64,000 nucleotides of DNA from contig JACGCN010000011.1 of NCBI GenBank assembly GCA_014905825.1, positions 1,674,001 to 1,738,000 of the forward strand, written 5' to 3'. The translations under genes and the position numbers were made by a program. The DNA comes from Lyophyllum atratum (Eukaryota > Basidiomycota > Agaricomycetes > Agaricales > Lyophyllaceae). Under the pieces are notes generated by a model that ran no database searches, had not been told where the DNA came from, and worked only from the letters and a program-made list of their open reading frames with translations. Positions 19,628 through 30,119 of the stretch are shown here, piece after piece; the stretch's first letter is position 1; each line of letters opens with the position of its first letter.

Positions 19628-22600
19628 TTACGACAGGTCAAACCCGGCGTTGGAGTTGATGGCCTGCAAGAGCTTAGCACGCAGGACGTCCTCGTTCTTG
19701 TAACGAGGGAGCTAGTGGTAGGTGAAGAACCGTTGTCAGTGAGGGCGAGAGGACGGCGGTGAAGATCGAAGGCGTACCTTCAAAAGGTTCACACAGGTAC
19801 TCGCTGTCGGCAGCCGCTGTTGATCAGAGCTGGCGTCTCGTATCGAGAAGTTCGGTACGAGTTCCTTGAACCCGCTGGTAAGAGAAGTCGTAAGTATGCA
19901 AGATGGTAGATGAAGCGGATCGAAACGTACAGCAGGGGCGGCCGGCTACAGCTTGTCACGAACCGAAGAAGCGCCATCCGTTGCTCCTGATTGAAAGTCT
20001 CGACGACCTGGATCAAAGAAATGAGGTAGGAAGAAGGAATAGGGAACTTGGTTCCTCACGTTCCAGAAAGCGATGATAGTGTCTTCGTGATCGTCGTAAA
20101 GCCCCCCGTAGTTAGTATGCTCCCTGAGATCATCGAAATCGATGGGCGCGTTGACGCCACCAAGCAGCACCTGCACCTCTTGCTGGTTGAACATCCTGCG
20201 CAAGACGTGAGTCTCGATCGTCCCCTGTGTGTGAACGACGTACCTTATCCATTTAGGATCGATCATCTCAGAAAGCCCCTCGAAGAACGCCTCGCTCTGC
20301 AGCTTAATCTGCTTCGTTAAGCGGTAGTGCGACACTAGCTGGATGTACTGTAGGCGATTCTCGCGCGTGACGGCGATATTGCTTCCATCCGGTATGAGAT
20401 CGATCGACTTGGTCTCCCCGAACTCTGTATCAAGTACGTAGTCAGCCTTCATGCGACTAGTTAGGCGCGAGAAAAACTTACCTTCGATGGCGATGGTGAA
20501 GTTCAAGGAAAGATCCTCGATGTTCCCGGCGTAATGCTTCAAGTATATGAGGCCGTTGTAGAGGTCAGGGTCCAGCGACGCGAGATCATCAAGGAAACTT
20601 TGTTTCCCAAGCCACTGTGATTCGAGGGTGAGGTCAACGAAACGTCGAAATCAACAAGGCGGCCTTACCTTCGCAAGGAAGAAACCCGAGAAAGCGACAT
20701 CGACAAGTATACCCTCATACATAGCCTTTCCAAGTATACGCCCGATGAATCTATACCAGTTAAGATTATGCACTGCACAAGGAGACACAGACATCAGCGA
20801 CGGCGTCAAAACTACAACCAAGCAAGCACACTCACTTTCCGTAGCATAAGCATGCGGGTTCGGATACAGCTCATTCTTCTTATTCGCCAGCCAAAGCCCC
20901 CGGTCTGTATCAAACACCTCCCTGCACAGCGACGTGAAGAACTCCTTGAACACCCCACCCCCATCAATCCCCGCCTCCTCCGCCCCCCACTGGTCTATAA
21001 ACGCGATCTCAATCGGCGCCTTCAGATCCGCCTCCGCCAGCCTATCAAACCCGTCCTGCGCAACGTTCCCCCGGCGCACCTGCACCCTCGTCCGCGAGGG
21101 CCGTTGGAACATGTGGCTGATCGGCTGCGTAGATGAGGCATGGGACATGGCGTCGTTGAGGACGAAGTTTCGGAATATGGACACGCGGACGTCGAAGGGG
21201 ATGGCGAAGGGGATGTTGTTGAGGACGCCGAGGCGGGGTGAGAGGTAGGCAAGCTGCCGTTTGCTGTGGGTCTGGAGAGTAGGACGCCTACCAATCAGTG
21301 GCGCGGGTGATGCGGTGGTGTTGGACAGTTCACGTTCTTCGAAGCTGGGAGGGAGTTAAGTGCGGTGATTAGGAGGGGAAGTCAGGGTGGACGTACATCG
21401 CAGCGTCGACGAAGGACTGAACGTCAATTTGTGACGTGACGAGCCAGTGGTCTTGAGGTACGAAGGGTTTCCGGGAGCTGGGGAGCAAACGTTAGTTATC
21501 TTGGTTGATTCGAGAAGTGAATGAGACGAGGTAGGCAAGGCAGAAAGACGGTCAATCCCACACGGGCGTGCACCGACGTGACTAGCCCCCGTAGAGAAGG
21601 AACCAAGAGAAAAACAAAGAACTCACTCTCTCGCATGTATGCCCAGCAAACATCTCGTAACTCTCTCTCTCACGCCTTCCCACGTACATCGTATGCCTTC
21701 ACCCACAAACTGCTGCATCACATCCACATCCTCCCTCCAATACAACGCGAACGCCACATTCATCAGCTGCCGGCTCCACTCCGCCAGCTCGTCCAGCCCA
21801 AGCGGGTTTCGCGCCATCGGGGACGTGCCTTTCACTCCTGCCCGCGAAGCCGAAGAGGACGAGGTCCCGAAGAACTCGTCGTCGCCCATGGTGAGCATGG
21901 CCTTGGTGTACAGCTCAACGAGGAGGAGCAGCGGCGTCCATAGCTCCGTCTTGGTCATCTCGGGATTCATGATTGATCCGCCTGCTGCGTCTCTCCCGAG
22001 TCCGGTTCCTCGGACATAGCCTCTATAGATCTCGCGGACGAGCGCTGGTGCAGCTGCTAGCACACGTGGAGTAACGTCAGCTGGCCAGACCGTTGACAGC
22101 GCGAAGAGGAAGGCGAAGAGGGCGGGTCGGGACGTGAGTGATGGTGGGAGGGCGAGGATCGACCCGATGTGGGGTGCACTCGGGAGGGTGGAGATACGCT
22201 TGGATGTACGCGCATCCGGGGGCGTGATGGGGAGTGCCGCCGTAGCAGGGGCGGTGAAGGTGGAGACGACTGAGACGCGGGTACGTCTCGTGTCTGGATC
22301 GTGTTCGGACTCGGAATCGGATTCGTCGCCGGTCCAAGGGGAGCGTGGGGAAGACTTGAGCGGTGGTGGATTGAGGATGGAGACGGGTATAGCATTGATG
22401 AGGGATGTAAGGAGGTGGAAATAGGTTGCGAGGGACTGCGCGTCTAAAAGTCGGTACCTCGGAGGGACGAAAACCTGGAGATTGGCGATGAGGTTGATCT
22501 TGTCGTTTGGGGCGGTGCTTCCCACGATAGTATCGACGTTTAGCAGAGAAATTCGGGCGAAGGGGAGTTGCGCGGAGAGGTTGGTGAGACTTTTGGCCGA

Positions 22601-23520
22601 TATGCGATTGGGGAGGGATGGGATGCTTAGAACGTGTATGAAGACGGCGTTGAGAGCGGCGATATAGGGTGTGGATGTATCTGGTAACGTCTGGAAAGGT
22701 GTAGTCACTAATGATACAGCTAGGGCGAGGGCTGGCGATGATCGTGATTCCGTAGGCTGGAATTGAACGCATTAGCAGGCTTATTTCGATCGAGGATAGG
22801 TTCAGCCTACAATTCCAGCCATCAAACGCGACAACTGCCCGTAGAAGTCGTGACCAAGAAGGTACTTGGTTATCTCAGCCGCAGCCTGAGCACCGAAATC
22901 GCCGAGGTACTGAACTGACGTCGACGGCGAAAGCAATACATTCAGAACTTGCAAATGCGAAGTCGCCTGAGGAGATCTAGCAGTGATTCAGCTACATGAG
23001 ACCCCTTTTCAGAGACTGACAGTGAACTTACAGTGGCGTTTTGGCTGCAGAGTGCAAGATATATGTAGCGACTTGTTTAATAAGTGCAAGCCAACTCGGC
23101 CGCGTAAGTGGCTGCCGTGCGAGCGCGAAAAGGGTTTCTAATAAACACAGGGGGGTGGGTTTAGATAATAAAGGCAGAAGGCGGTTCCGACTCACCAGGT
23201 CCTGCAGCAACCATCCGTTCTGACCAAATCGACAAAGCCTCCTCGTCCTTCCTCCCAATAACCGCCAAACATCGTAACCCAATCAATCCTTCCACATCCC
23301 GCTCGAATGCTTCCCGAATCTCCACCCGCGCTCTTCTCGCCTCCTGGATGCCTCGCCACCATGCCTGTACCTTCAACGCATTCTCGTGCCGCCGTTGCTG
23401 CTCCAGGCGTTCATTCCTTAGCGCCCTGGTGCGATCGATGAGTGTAGCGTGCGATAGGGCGGTAGATGCGCCACCGAGGTTGATCTTGCGCTTGCGCTCG
23501 TCACCGAAGGGAGCGAACAT
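19628..23520 (-). CDS. HUL5: HECT E3 ubiquitin ligase, HUL5/UBE3C type
   Basis: Thirteen minus-strand exons: 23520-23196, 23137-23032, 22976-22811, 22756-21627, 21477-21397, 21344-20836, 20772-20669, 20614-20482, 20424-20244, 20195-20060, 20007-19931, 19874-19778 and 19711-19628. All join in frame to 1042 aa. The start at 23520 gives MFAPFGDERKRKINLGGAS, matching the UBE3C N terminus, followed by an IQ-like helix (ALKVQAWWRGIQEARR). The C-terminal HECT domain runs from about residue 650: GIDGGGVFKEFF, then WYRFIGRILGKAMYEG, and the catalytic Cys1010 in TASTCVNLLKLP, 32 residues from the end as expected. HUL5 extends ubiquitin chains at the proteasome and on misfolded proteins. The intron at 21478-21626 (149 nt) is the longest. 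Confidence 0.93.
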
Positions 23521-23606
23521 GGGTAAGGAGATGGGCAGAACAGAGACGGTGCGTAAGCCAGCTATCGGCAGAGGCGCGGCCACGTGCTTTCGGGATGACT
23601 CAGCCG

Positions 23607-23962
23607 TCAGTCCGTTCCGTTGTCCGTCCCGAGGTCATCTTGTCCCGATACTCTACGTCCTCGAATGTGAGGTCTATCGTTAGGCTGCCATCTTAAAGCG
23701 TGGTGAATCTCAGGTCCATTTCTTGCGATGTTCTTCGCAACCGACGAACGCGAAGCATTCGCTAACTTGTTCGTTCTCGAACCTTCTCGGCCATCCTGAC
23801 AGGTGTCTAGCCCATTCTATTTTACCCAGTAACACTATCGACGATGGAGAAGGCAAAATTGCGGTTCAAATTCTACTGTCATCGTGGCTTCTCTTTCGAC
23901 CCTTCGTGCCTGGTTGAACTAACGACGCTGTTACACCTACGCTGTCTGCGACACCTGTGAGG
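23607..23962. repeat. Diverged direct repeat, copy 1
   Basis: Shares long blocks with 24377-24752 in the same orientation (for example CATCTTGTCCCGATACTCT, GAATGTGAGGTCTATCGTT and TCAAATTCTACT). It begins 90 bp upstream of the HUL5 start, so it overlaps that promoter. Not convincingly coding in any frame. Confidence 0.8.
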
Positions 23963-24376
23963 CTCACTGTGTACGGACAACCGGGAAGAGACGTAGTTGA
24001 AGCTCAAGCGAGATCGATGTATTGACGTGGTAGCTGGCGGCCTGTCACTGGTGCGTATCGTTATTGTCTTATGTCTAAATCATCGTTCAATCCACCCTAA
24101 GAAGATCACATACGCTTGTTAGTGCTAATGTGAACTTAGTCTCACGACCCTCTCTCGCTCGATCATTGACTTCGCGAGCAGTATTACCACCAACGCAAGC
24201 AATTGGCAGTCAAAAGTACAAGTGACGACTTTTTTATTCCAACTATGGCGACGCCCATTCACGACTTCGACAACTCAGCAGAGGGTCTATCACATCGCAT
24301 CTGGTATAAAATCTATTCGATTGGTGAGACAACTAGGACTGGTCTTTTATGGTTGACCTGCGCGTTCGTACTCAGC

Positions 24377-24752
24377 CCCGACTCCGTTCCGTTGTCCGAG
24401 GACGAACTTGAACCAACTCATCTTGTCCCGATACTCTGAGTCTACGTTCTCGAATGTGAGGTCTATCGTTGTGCTGCCGTCTTAAATGTGGTGAATCTCA
24501 GGACCCATTCTTTGGCAAGTACTCCTCAGTCGAGGACCGCAAGGCATTCGCTGACTTTTTCTGGTTTTTTCTCGAACCTTCTCGCTCATTCTGACAAGTG
24601 TCTACCTTGTTCACCCTCTGGCGCTATCGACGAGGGAGAAGACAAAATACCGGCTCAAATTCTACTATCGTTATGCTTTTTTTCGATTCTTCATGCCTGA
24701 TTCAATCCACGACGCCGTTACACCTACACTTTTTGCGACACCCATGAGGCTG
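24377..24752. repeat. Diverged direct repeat, copy 2
   Basis: Second copy of the roughly 360-bp repeat, with small indels relative to copy 1. No terminal repeats or target duplication seen. Confidence 0.8.
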
Positions 24753-25190
24753 TCTGGGCGTTGGCAACTGGGCTAAACTATCCCCGCGTTACCTCAGACA
24801 TTAATATTTGATAGTAAGTTCCACTGCTCCAGTATGGGTGACGGTAAGATTCCCATAAACCTCATCGATCAACGGTAGGCGTGCTAGTTACGGTAGAAGA
24901 GAGTGATAGCATGTAGACCACTAGTAAGATACGGACAGGCGTTAAGATAAGTCATGTCTGCAATACGTTCGACCACGCTGTCCGCCAGCGTATCTTCCCA
25001 ATCCGTCTTAAGAGCTGCCCAGCCCATCTCCCGACATAGCAGTAAAGGATTCTTTACACTTGGTGCCGCCTAGGAGCCTCTTAATACTCCAGATTCAGAC
25101 GATTTACTATCGATAACGCCTAGACAGGTGCGAAACACCTTAGTAGGCACCAAAAATAGAGAGGTAAGTAGACCAGCACTTACCCCTTAC
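24753..25190. other. Intergenic
   Basis: No gene, repeat or RNA supported. Confidence 0.5.
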
Positions 25191-25230
25191 AAGAACGTGA
25201 TGCGGGTGCGTTCCGACACACCACCAGGCC
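25191..25230 (-). repeat. tRNA-like repeat, partial 5' half
   Basis: Minus strand reads GGCCTGGTGGTGTGTCGG and then CGCACCCGCAT; the B-box half is missing. Flanking sequence upstream on the minus strand matches that in front of copies 2 and 3. Confidence 0.65.
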
Positions 25231-25335
25231 CTACCTCTAATTCCTCAAGTAGCGTACGAGTCCGCATGAACGGAGTGCAGCGCGTGTCCATCGAGAAGAA
25301 GAAGAGAAACGAAATGGCGAGAGAGAGAGATGGAT

Positions 25336-25415
25336 GGCCTGGTCCGGAGTTGAACAGGGCTGTCCCGCGCGTGTGGTGAACACGGGTACGATGTGTGCCC
25401 ATACACCAGGGGGCC
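25336..25415 (-). repeat. tRNA-like repeat, diverged copy
   Basis: Minus strand: CTGGTGTATGGG A-box-like segment, TGTTCAACTCCGG B-box-like segment and CCAGGCC end. Confidence 0.6.
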
Positions 25416-25497
25416 TTATTTCTATCCCCCGCGGGTGGTGTATCAGCTAACAACGGGCGCATAGGGCAAAAATGAACGCTCGAGGCACTATATGAAA

Positions 25498-25583
25498 GGC
25501 CTGGCCCTGAGTCGAACAGGGCTCACCCGCGTAGCCATGTGTGGGGGATACGACGTGGGCGTGTTCCGATACAGCACCGGGCC
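25498..25583 (-). repeat. tRNA-like repeat, well-kept copy
   Basis: Minus strand starts GGCCCGGTGCTGTATCGG and ends with CCCTG-TTCGACT-CAGGG and CCAGGCC. A and B boxes are kept. Confidence 0.68.
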
Positions 25584-25849
25584 TTCCGCTCTTCCTCTTG
25601 GAAGTGATGTACGAGCTGTGATGTGATTGATAGGGTACACCTGGCGGCCTTAATGCACAGAAATTGGATAGATTGAACTCGGGGTATTCTGAGATTTCCT
25701 GGGAGACAGAAGGAGTCTGGATAGATGTAAAGCGTGATTATCCCGGTCACTGCACCTGCGAAAGGAGCGACAAGAGGGCGCTTTCCAACGACCCGTAGAA
25801 AGAGCTTGAGTCTCAAAAAACGCATGTTTACGAACCGCTGTGAATCCAA

Positions 25850-27730
25850 ACACACCTGGGCCGCCATTTCCCACGACCGACCTGACATCACAAAACGTCG
25901 CACGGTGGCTGAGGCTCAGGCGTGCTTCACTATCAACGAAATATCTACAAGGTAAGCTCATCCTCAAAATTTCTACGTGATCGGAGTCTCATCAAATGCA
26001 ATAATGTGGAGCAGCTCTTGGTCACCCTACCGAATGACATTCAAGACGGATGAGGCCCTCATGGAGAAGATTGAGACACATGCAGGAACCGTGAACGACG
26101 TGGTCCTATCGGAACCAGAGGTCCGCCGCAGCAAAGAGATATATCGCGAACAAGAGAGAATTCTTTCCGACCTCGATCGCCAGATCGATAGCCTTATCGC
26201 ACAACGGACTACTCAACAACAACGGATGAACAAGTTTTGCATCGCACTTGCACCCCACAAAAATCTCCCCTCAGAGGTCCTCTCTCAGATATTTCTCCAC
26301 TGCATACCAGAAAACATTTCCCGCGTGCTACCCTCGAAATGCTCAGAGGCGCCCTGGGTACTGGGGCATGTATGTTCATCTTGGCGGCGTATATCTCACA
26401 ATGATCATCGCCTATGGCCGCGGGAATTTCAGGTAACTGAATTCCGCCGGACACTCACCCGTGTTTGTGAGATACTCCCTGCCCCAGTGCGATTGACTCT
26501 GCCGCTGAAGGCCAACGTCGAGAATGTCAGAACAATTGTTTTGCCTCATCTCTGGCGTGTAGGCAATCTTCTGCTGGAGATGAGCATCGAAGCTTATGAC
26601 GAACTCTGGAGAGCAGTGTCGCCACATTCCTTGATGTTGCTCGAATGCGCAGATCTTCGTATCGAAGAAAGTCCTTCAACCAGCGAACATCGGGAGTCAC
26701 GGTGGGATGGCGCCGCACCGTTTAGGTTAGCAAGCCGCCTTCGTGAATTGACGCTCAAATGTCCGGAGGCATTTAATTCCGCAATACTATCACTGAACAT
26801 TCCCTGGAGCCAACTTACCTTCCTGGATATCACCGATATGAAAAATCTGACCCTCGTCACCATCGTCCAGATGACGCAGATGTGTAGCGCCCTAGAATGC
26901 TTGAGAGTTCAATTTCAGCGTATGGATACGACATCAGTCCCCCATTTTCCGGACGTTATGCCTCTTCTCCGCCAGTTAAGTATCAAGGACTATGTACCTG
27001 CGCTTCTGATCGACGGGGGCCACGTGTGGGATTATGTATCTGTCCTGCACATTGCGGAAGCCGAATTCCAGGATAATGCTGGGCTACATAGTACCCTCAG
27101 ACGATGCACTCGGTTGGTCACCCTTTACGCCTCCGTTCCACCTAAGGACACAGCGTTCATAATCCCCAGCGATGTCCATCTACCTCACTTGGAAGTCCTC
27201 GAACTGTCTTCCACGCAAAATAGCTGGATATTCGAATGCGTCACAGTGTCAGCACTGAAGGACTTGCGCGTTTTCTTCAAAGAGCACCAGCCGGATCTTC
27301 ACTCTATTCGTAATATGATCGTCCGATCGGGATGCACTCTACTCTACTTTAACTTGGTCTATCATGGCATGCCAGTCCCGCTGCCGTCTCACCTGACCGA
27401 CGTCTATGAGCTCCTTAACGCTATTCCGGACGCTGTTACAATAGGCATTCAGAATATACAGCTCACAGACAACATCTGGCAGGACCTCGCACGATGCATC
27501 CTTCTTCCCCGGTTGGTTCATCTCACGTCTACGGAGAGCTCGCTGAACTGGGACGCATTCATAAAAGTAATCGAGATGCGCTTGGACGCTGAGCTTCAGA
27601 GGCACAAGTCGACACTTCGAGACATTGTTGTTATCCGCCTGCTGTGGCCGTCCCATGATGGACGAAGCCGCAACTCGATTCAAGGCGCTTGCAAATCGCT
27701 ACGGTGTTGACCCAAGATTCAAGTGACCCC
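25850..27730. repeat. Inverted segmental duplicate of 17087-18960
   Basis: The F-box gene plus roughly 180 bp of 5' flank is present in opposite orientation at 17087-18960. Sequence is similar throughout but with many substitutions and small indels, so it is an old duplication. Confidence 0.85.
26034..27710 (+). CDS. F-box protein paralogue with frameshifted C terminus
   Basis: Single-exon frame of 558 aa, aligned end to end with the gene at 17087-18772 (shared LPSEVLSQIFLHC and GHVCSSWRRISHNDHRLW). The start at 26034 (MTFKTDEALMEKIETHAG) corresponds to the start of the paralogue; a longer frame from 25977 is unlikely to be used. Coiled coil, F-box-like core and LRR-like body are present. 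Near 27630-27650, soon after LQRHKS, the frame slips. The ancestral tail is still readable in another frame (RFKALANRYGVD, then stop at about 27725), whereas the actual frame ends ACKSLRC at 27710. It may still be functional, because only about 30 C-terminal residues change. Confidence 0.75.
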   Translation: MTFKTDEALMEKIETHAGTVNDVVLSEPEVRRSKEIYREQERILSDLDRQIDSLIAQRTTQQQRMNKFCIALAPHKNLPSEVLSQIFLHCIPENISRVLPSKCSEAPWVLGHVCSSWRRISHNDHRLWPREFQVTEFRRTLTRVCEILPAPVRLTLPLKANVENVRTIVLPHLWRVGNLLLEMSIEAYDELWRAVSPHSLMLLECADLRIEESPSTSEHRESRWDGAAPFRLASRLRELTLKCPEAFNSAILSLNIPWSQLTFLDITDMKNLTLVTIVQMTQMCSALECLRVQFQRMDTTSVPHFPDVMPLLRQLSIKDYVPALLIDGGHVWDYVSVLHIAEAEFQDNAGLHSTLRRCTRLVTLYASVPPKDTAFIIPSDVHLPHLEVLELSSTQNSWIFECVTVSALKDLRVFFKEHQPDLHSIRNMIVRSGCTLLYFNLVYHGMPVPLPSHLTDVYELLNAIPDAVTIGIQNIQLTDNIWQDLARCILLPRLVHLTSTESSLNWDAFIKVIEMRLDAELQRHKSTLRDIVVIRLLWPSHDGRSRNSIQGACKSLRC

Positions 27731-28144
27731 CTCTTCTCGATAAGCCAGATTCTCCATATTCTAGTCATACCTATTCGATACCTCTAGTATAAATCATCTC
27801 CAGGTACTGGCAAACCCGTAGATAGCACGATACAAAGAATGAGGAGGAAAGAATCAAGCGAGTCGAAAGCAGTGTCGCATCCGATTGCATGGCTTGAAAT
27901 ATGAGTGGAACATGCAAGATTTGCACTGACCATAGATATCGAACCATATTCCAACACTTCAGACGCGAAGTAACGAGAACGTAGTCATATGTCTTTCGAC
28001 GCCGATGGGAGCGCCATCCGAGATGAACACAACAATCCAAGAAAAGGGATATACATATAAGATCCATTTTAACGAACATCCGATCCGCTCAAGTGTAAGT
28101 GAAATGGTCCTCTCTTCCAACATTCAAACCTCGACATGCTCCCC
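27731..28144. other. Intergenic
   Basis: Nothing recognisable between the F-box paralogue and the thiolase stop codon. Confidence 0.5.
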
Positions 28145-29735
28145 CTACTGCTCGCTAACGAAAACAGCGGCCATGCCCATACCGCTGCCAATGCACATGC
28201 TCGTGACGAAAACGCGGGCGCCGTACTGCTTGGCGATGTTGAGCCCCGTTGCGACTTGACGAGCGCCAGCTGGAGATAGAAGGAGATGCGTTAGTTCGAT
28301 GTTTCGACGAGAGGAGATAATGAATGGAAGAAATCAGATATGGCTAACGGGAACGGGGTAGAACAGGGTAGCATGAAAAAAGATAGGATCAAGGAAAGAC
28401 GGTGACGATAAATAAGGCAACAAGGAGTAAGGAGGCAGCAGCGGCGACGAGGTGAAGACGAAGGGGAGGTATGCGGAAGAATGAAGAGATGTGAAGTCGA
28501 AAAAACACTCACTGCATCCGAGAGGGTGGCCAATAGCGATAGCACCGCCGTGGATGTTAACCTTCTCCATCGGAATCTCCAGCTTCCGCACGCTGTAGAG
28601 AGCTTGGCTCGCAAACGCCTCATTGATCTCGAAGAAGTCAATATCCGACTTCGAAAGCCCCGTCTTCTCAAGAACCTGCGTACACATCCAATCAGCGTCA
28701 TGTCAAACCAACAAAAACCATCTATCCATGACGTACCTTGGGTATCGCATACGCAGGACCCACACCCATAATCCTCGGAGGCACGCCCACCGTCACCGCC
28801 GTCACGAACTTGCCCAAGATCGGGAGCCCCAGCCTCTTCGCCGTCGACCTCCGCGCCAACAGCACCGCAGCCGCACCGTCCGACACCTGACTCGCGTTCC
28901 CAGCATGCGTCGATCCCGTCTTCGAGAACGCCGGCTTGAGCTTCGCGAGCGACTCCGCCGTGACGCCCTCCCTCACACCGTCGTCGTGGTCCACGAGGAT
29001 CTCGACTGTCTTCTCGGTCTTGGGGTCCACGACCTTGGCTTTGACGGGTAGGATCTCGGGCTTGACTTTACCGGCCTTGGCGGCAGGCGGCTGCTTTCTG
29101 GAAGGACGCGGCGGCGAAGGCGTCTTGGTCAGCACGGGAGATGTTGAAAGTCGGACTGCGACGTTTTCGGAGGTGAAGCCCATGGGGAGGAGGCACTCCT
29201 CCGCTGTAGGATCCGAGGTGACTTCTTCGGAATACTCCGCTGGGATACCCTGTGGTCCATATCCCTTCGTCATAGACTCCACTCCAGCACCTGAAACCTT
29301 TATGTTGAGGAATACGTCGGAAGCAGAGAAACGAGAGTACGCACCGATACCAATATCGATCTGTCCCGACACGATCTGGTTCGCTATCTGGTTGATGGCC
29401 GTCAGCCCCGAGGAGCATTGTCGGTTCACGGTGTTCACAGCCGCCGTGATGGGTATTCCAGAGTGAATAGCTGCCATGCGGGCAGCACCCGCGCCTCCTC
29501 CAGCGGGGAGGACGTTGCCGACCGAGATATCTTCAATGAGTGCGGGGTCGAGTCCGGGTTGTGTATATGCCGCACGTAGAACGTGCGAGAGCAGGAGCTC
29601 GGGGTGGGTATCCTTGAATCCGCCTTTCCTGGCTTTGGTGATGGCGGTGCGGACGGCGGAGACGATGACTACGTCGTTGTCGTGTTTCTCGAGGACGCGG
29701 GCTTTGGCGGAGGAGGTGGACGGCTGCATCGACAT
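28145..29735 (-). CDS. POT1: 3-ketoacyl-CoA thiolase
   Basis: Four exons: 29735-29345, 29290-28737, 28675-28513 and 28269-28145 (introns 54, 61 and 243 nt). The product is 410 aa, a normal thiolase length. It performs the last step of beta-oxidation, cleaving 3-ketoacyl-CoA with CoA. Nucleophile Cys107 lies in VNRQCSSG, His365 in [10 protein letters not shown] and Cys395 in MCIGSGMG; all three are intact. N-terminal [20 protein letters not shown] is typical. No PTS2 signal is obvious before it and the C terminus (VSEQ) is not PTS1, so peroxisomal location is not proven. Residues 176-200 do not fit the family in the continuous frame. The expected helix ([20 protein letters not shown]) is present in another frame over 29082-29156, bounded by two opposite slips. 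Confidence 0.88.
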
Positions 29736-30119
29736 GGTGGATGAGAAGAAAATGTGAACGACTCAGATGGAGGTCACTGACAAACTTAAGTAAAAGGCCG
29801 GGGTAAATCACATGCGACAAGGCGGGGCAAATGGAGGCTTTTGCCAAACATGTGCAACTCAATTGCCTGCCAGATGTCATTTCACATGGGCGCGACCTTC
29901 TACCCGGCTTTTTCACTCGGTGAAAGTCCAACGGTCAACGGTCGACGTCGTAAGCTGTCCCGGTCACCCCTGGGGTCATTCGTCATGATTGATGAGAATC
30001 AGGAGACAGTTCGTGTTGCAGAGCAGAAACGAAAATAAAAAATAAAAAATAGAGTCGCCTCTGTCGTACAAGATAATATACCACGAGCACAATCTACATT
30101 CGCGTCCATATACACCATG
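29736..30119. other. Intergenic (thiolase promoter side)
   Basis: About 380 bp between the thiolase start and the Dsk2 stop. No exon seen. Confidence 0.5.
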
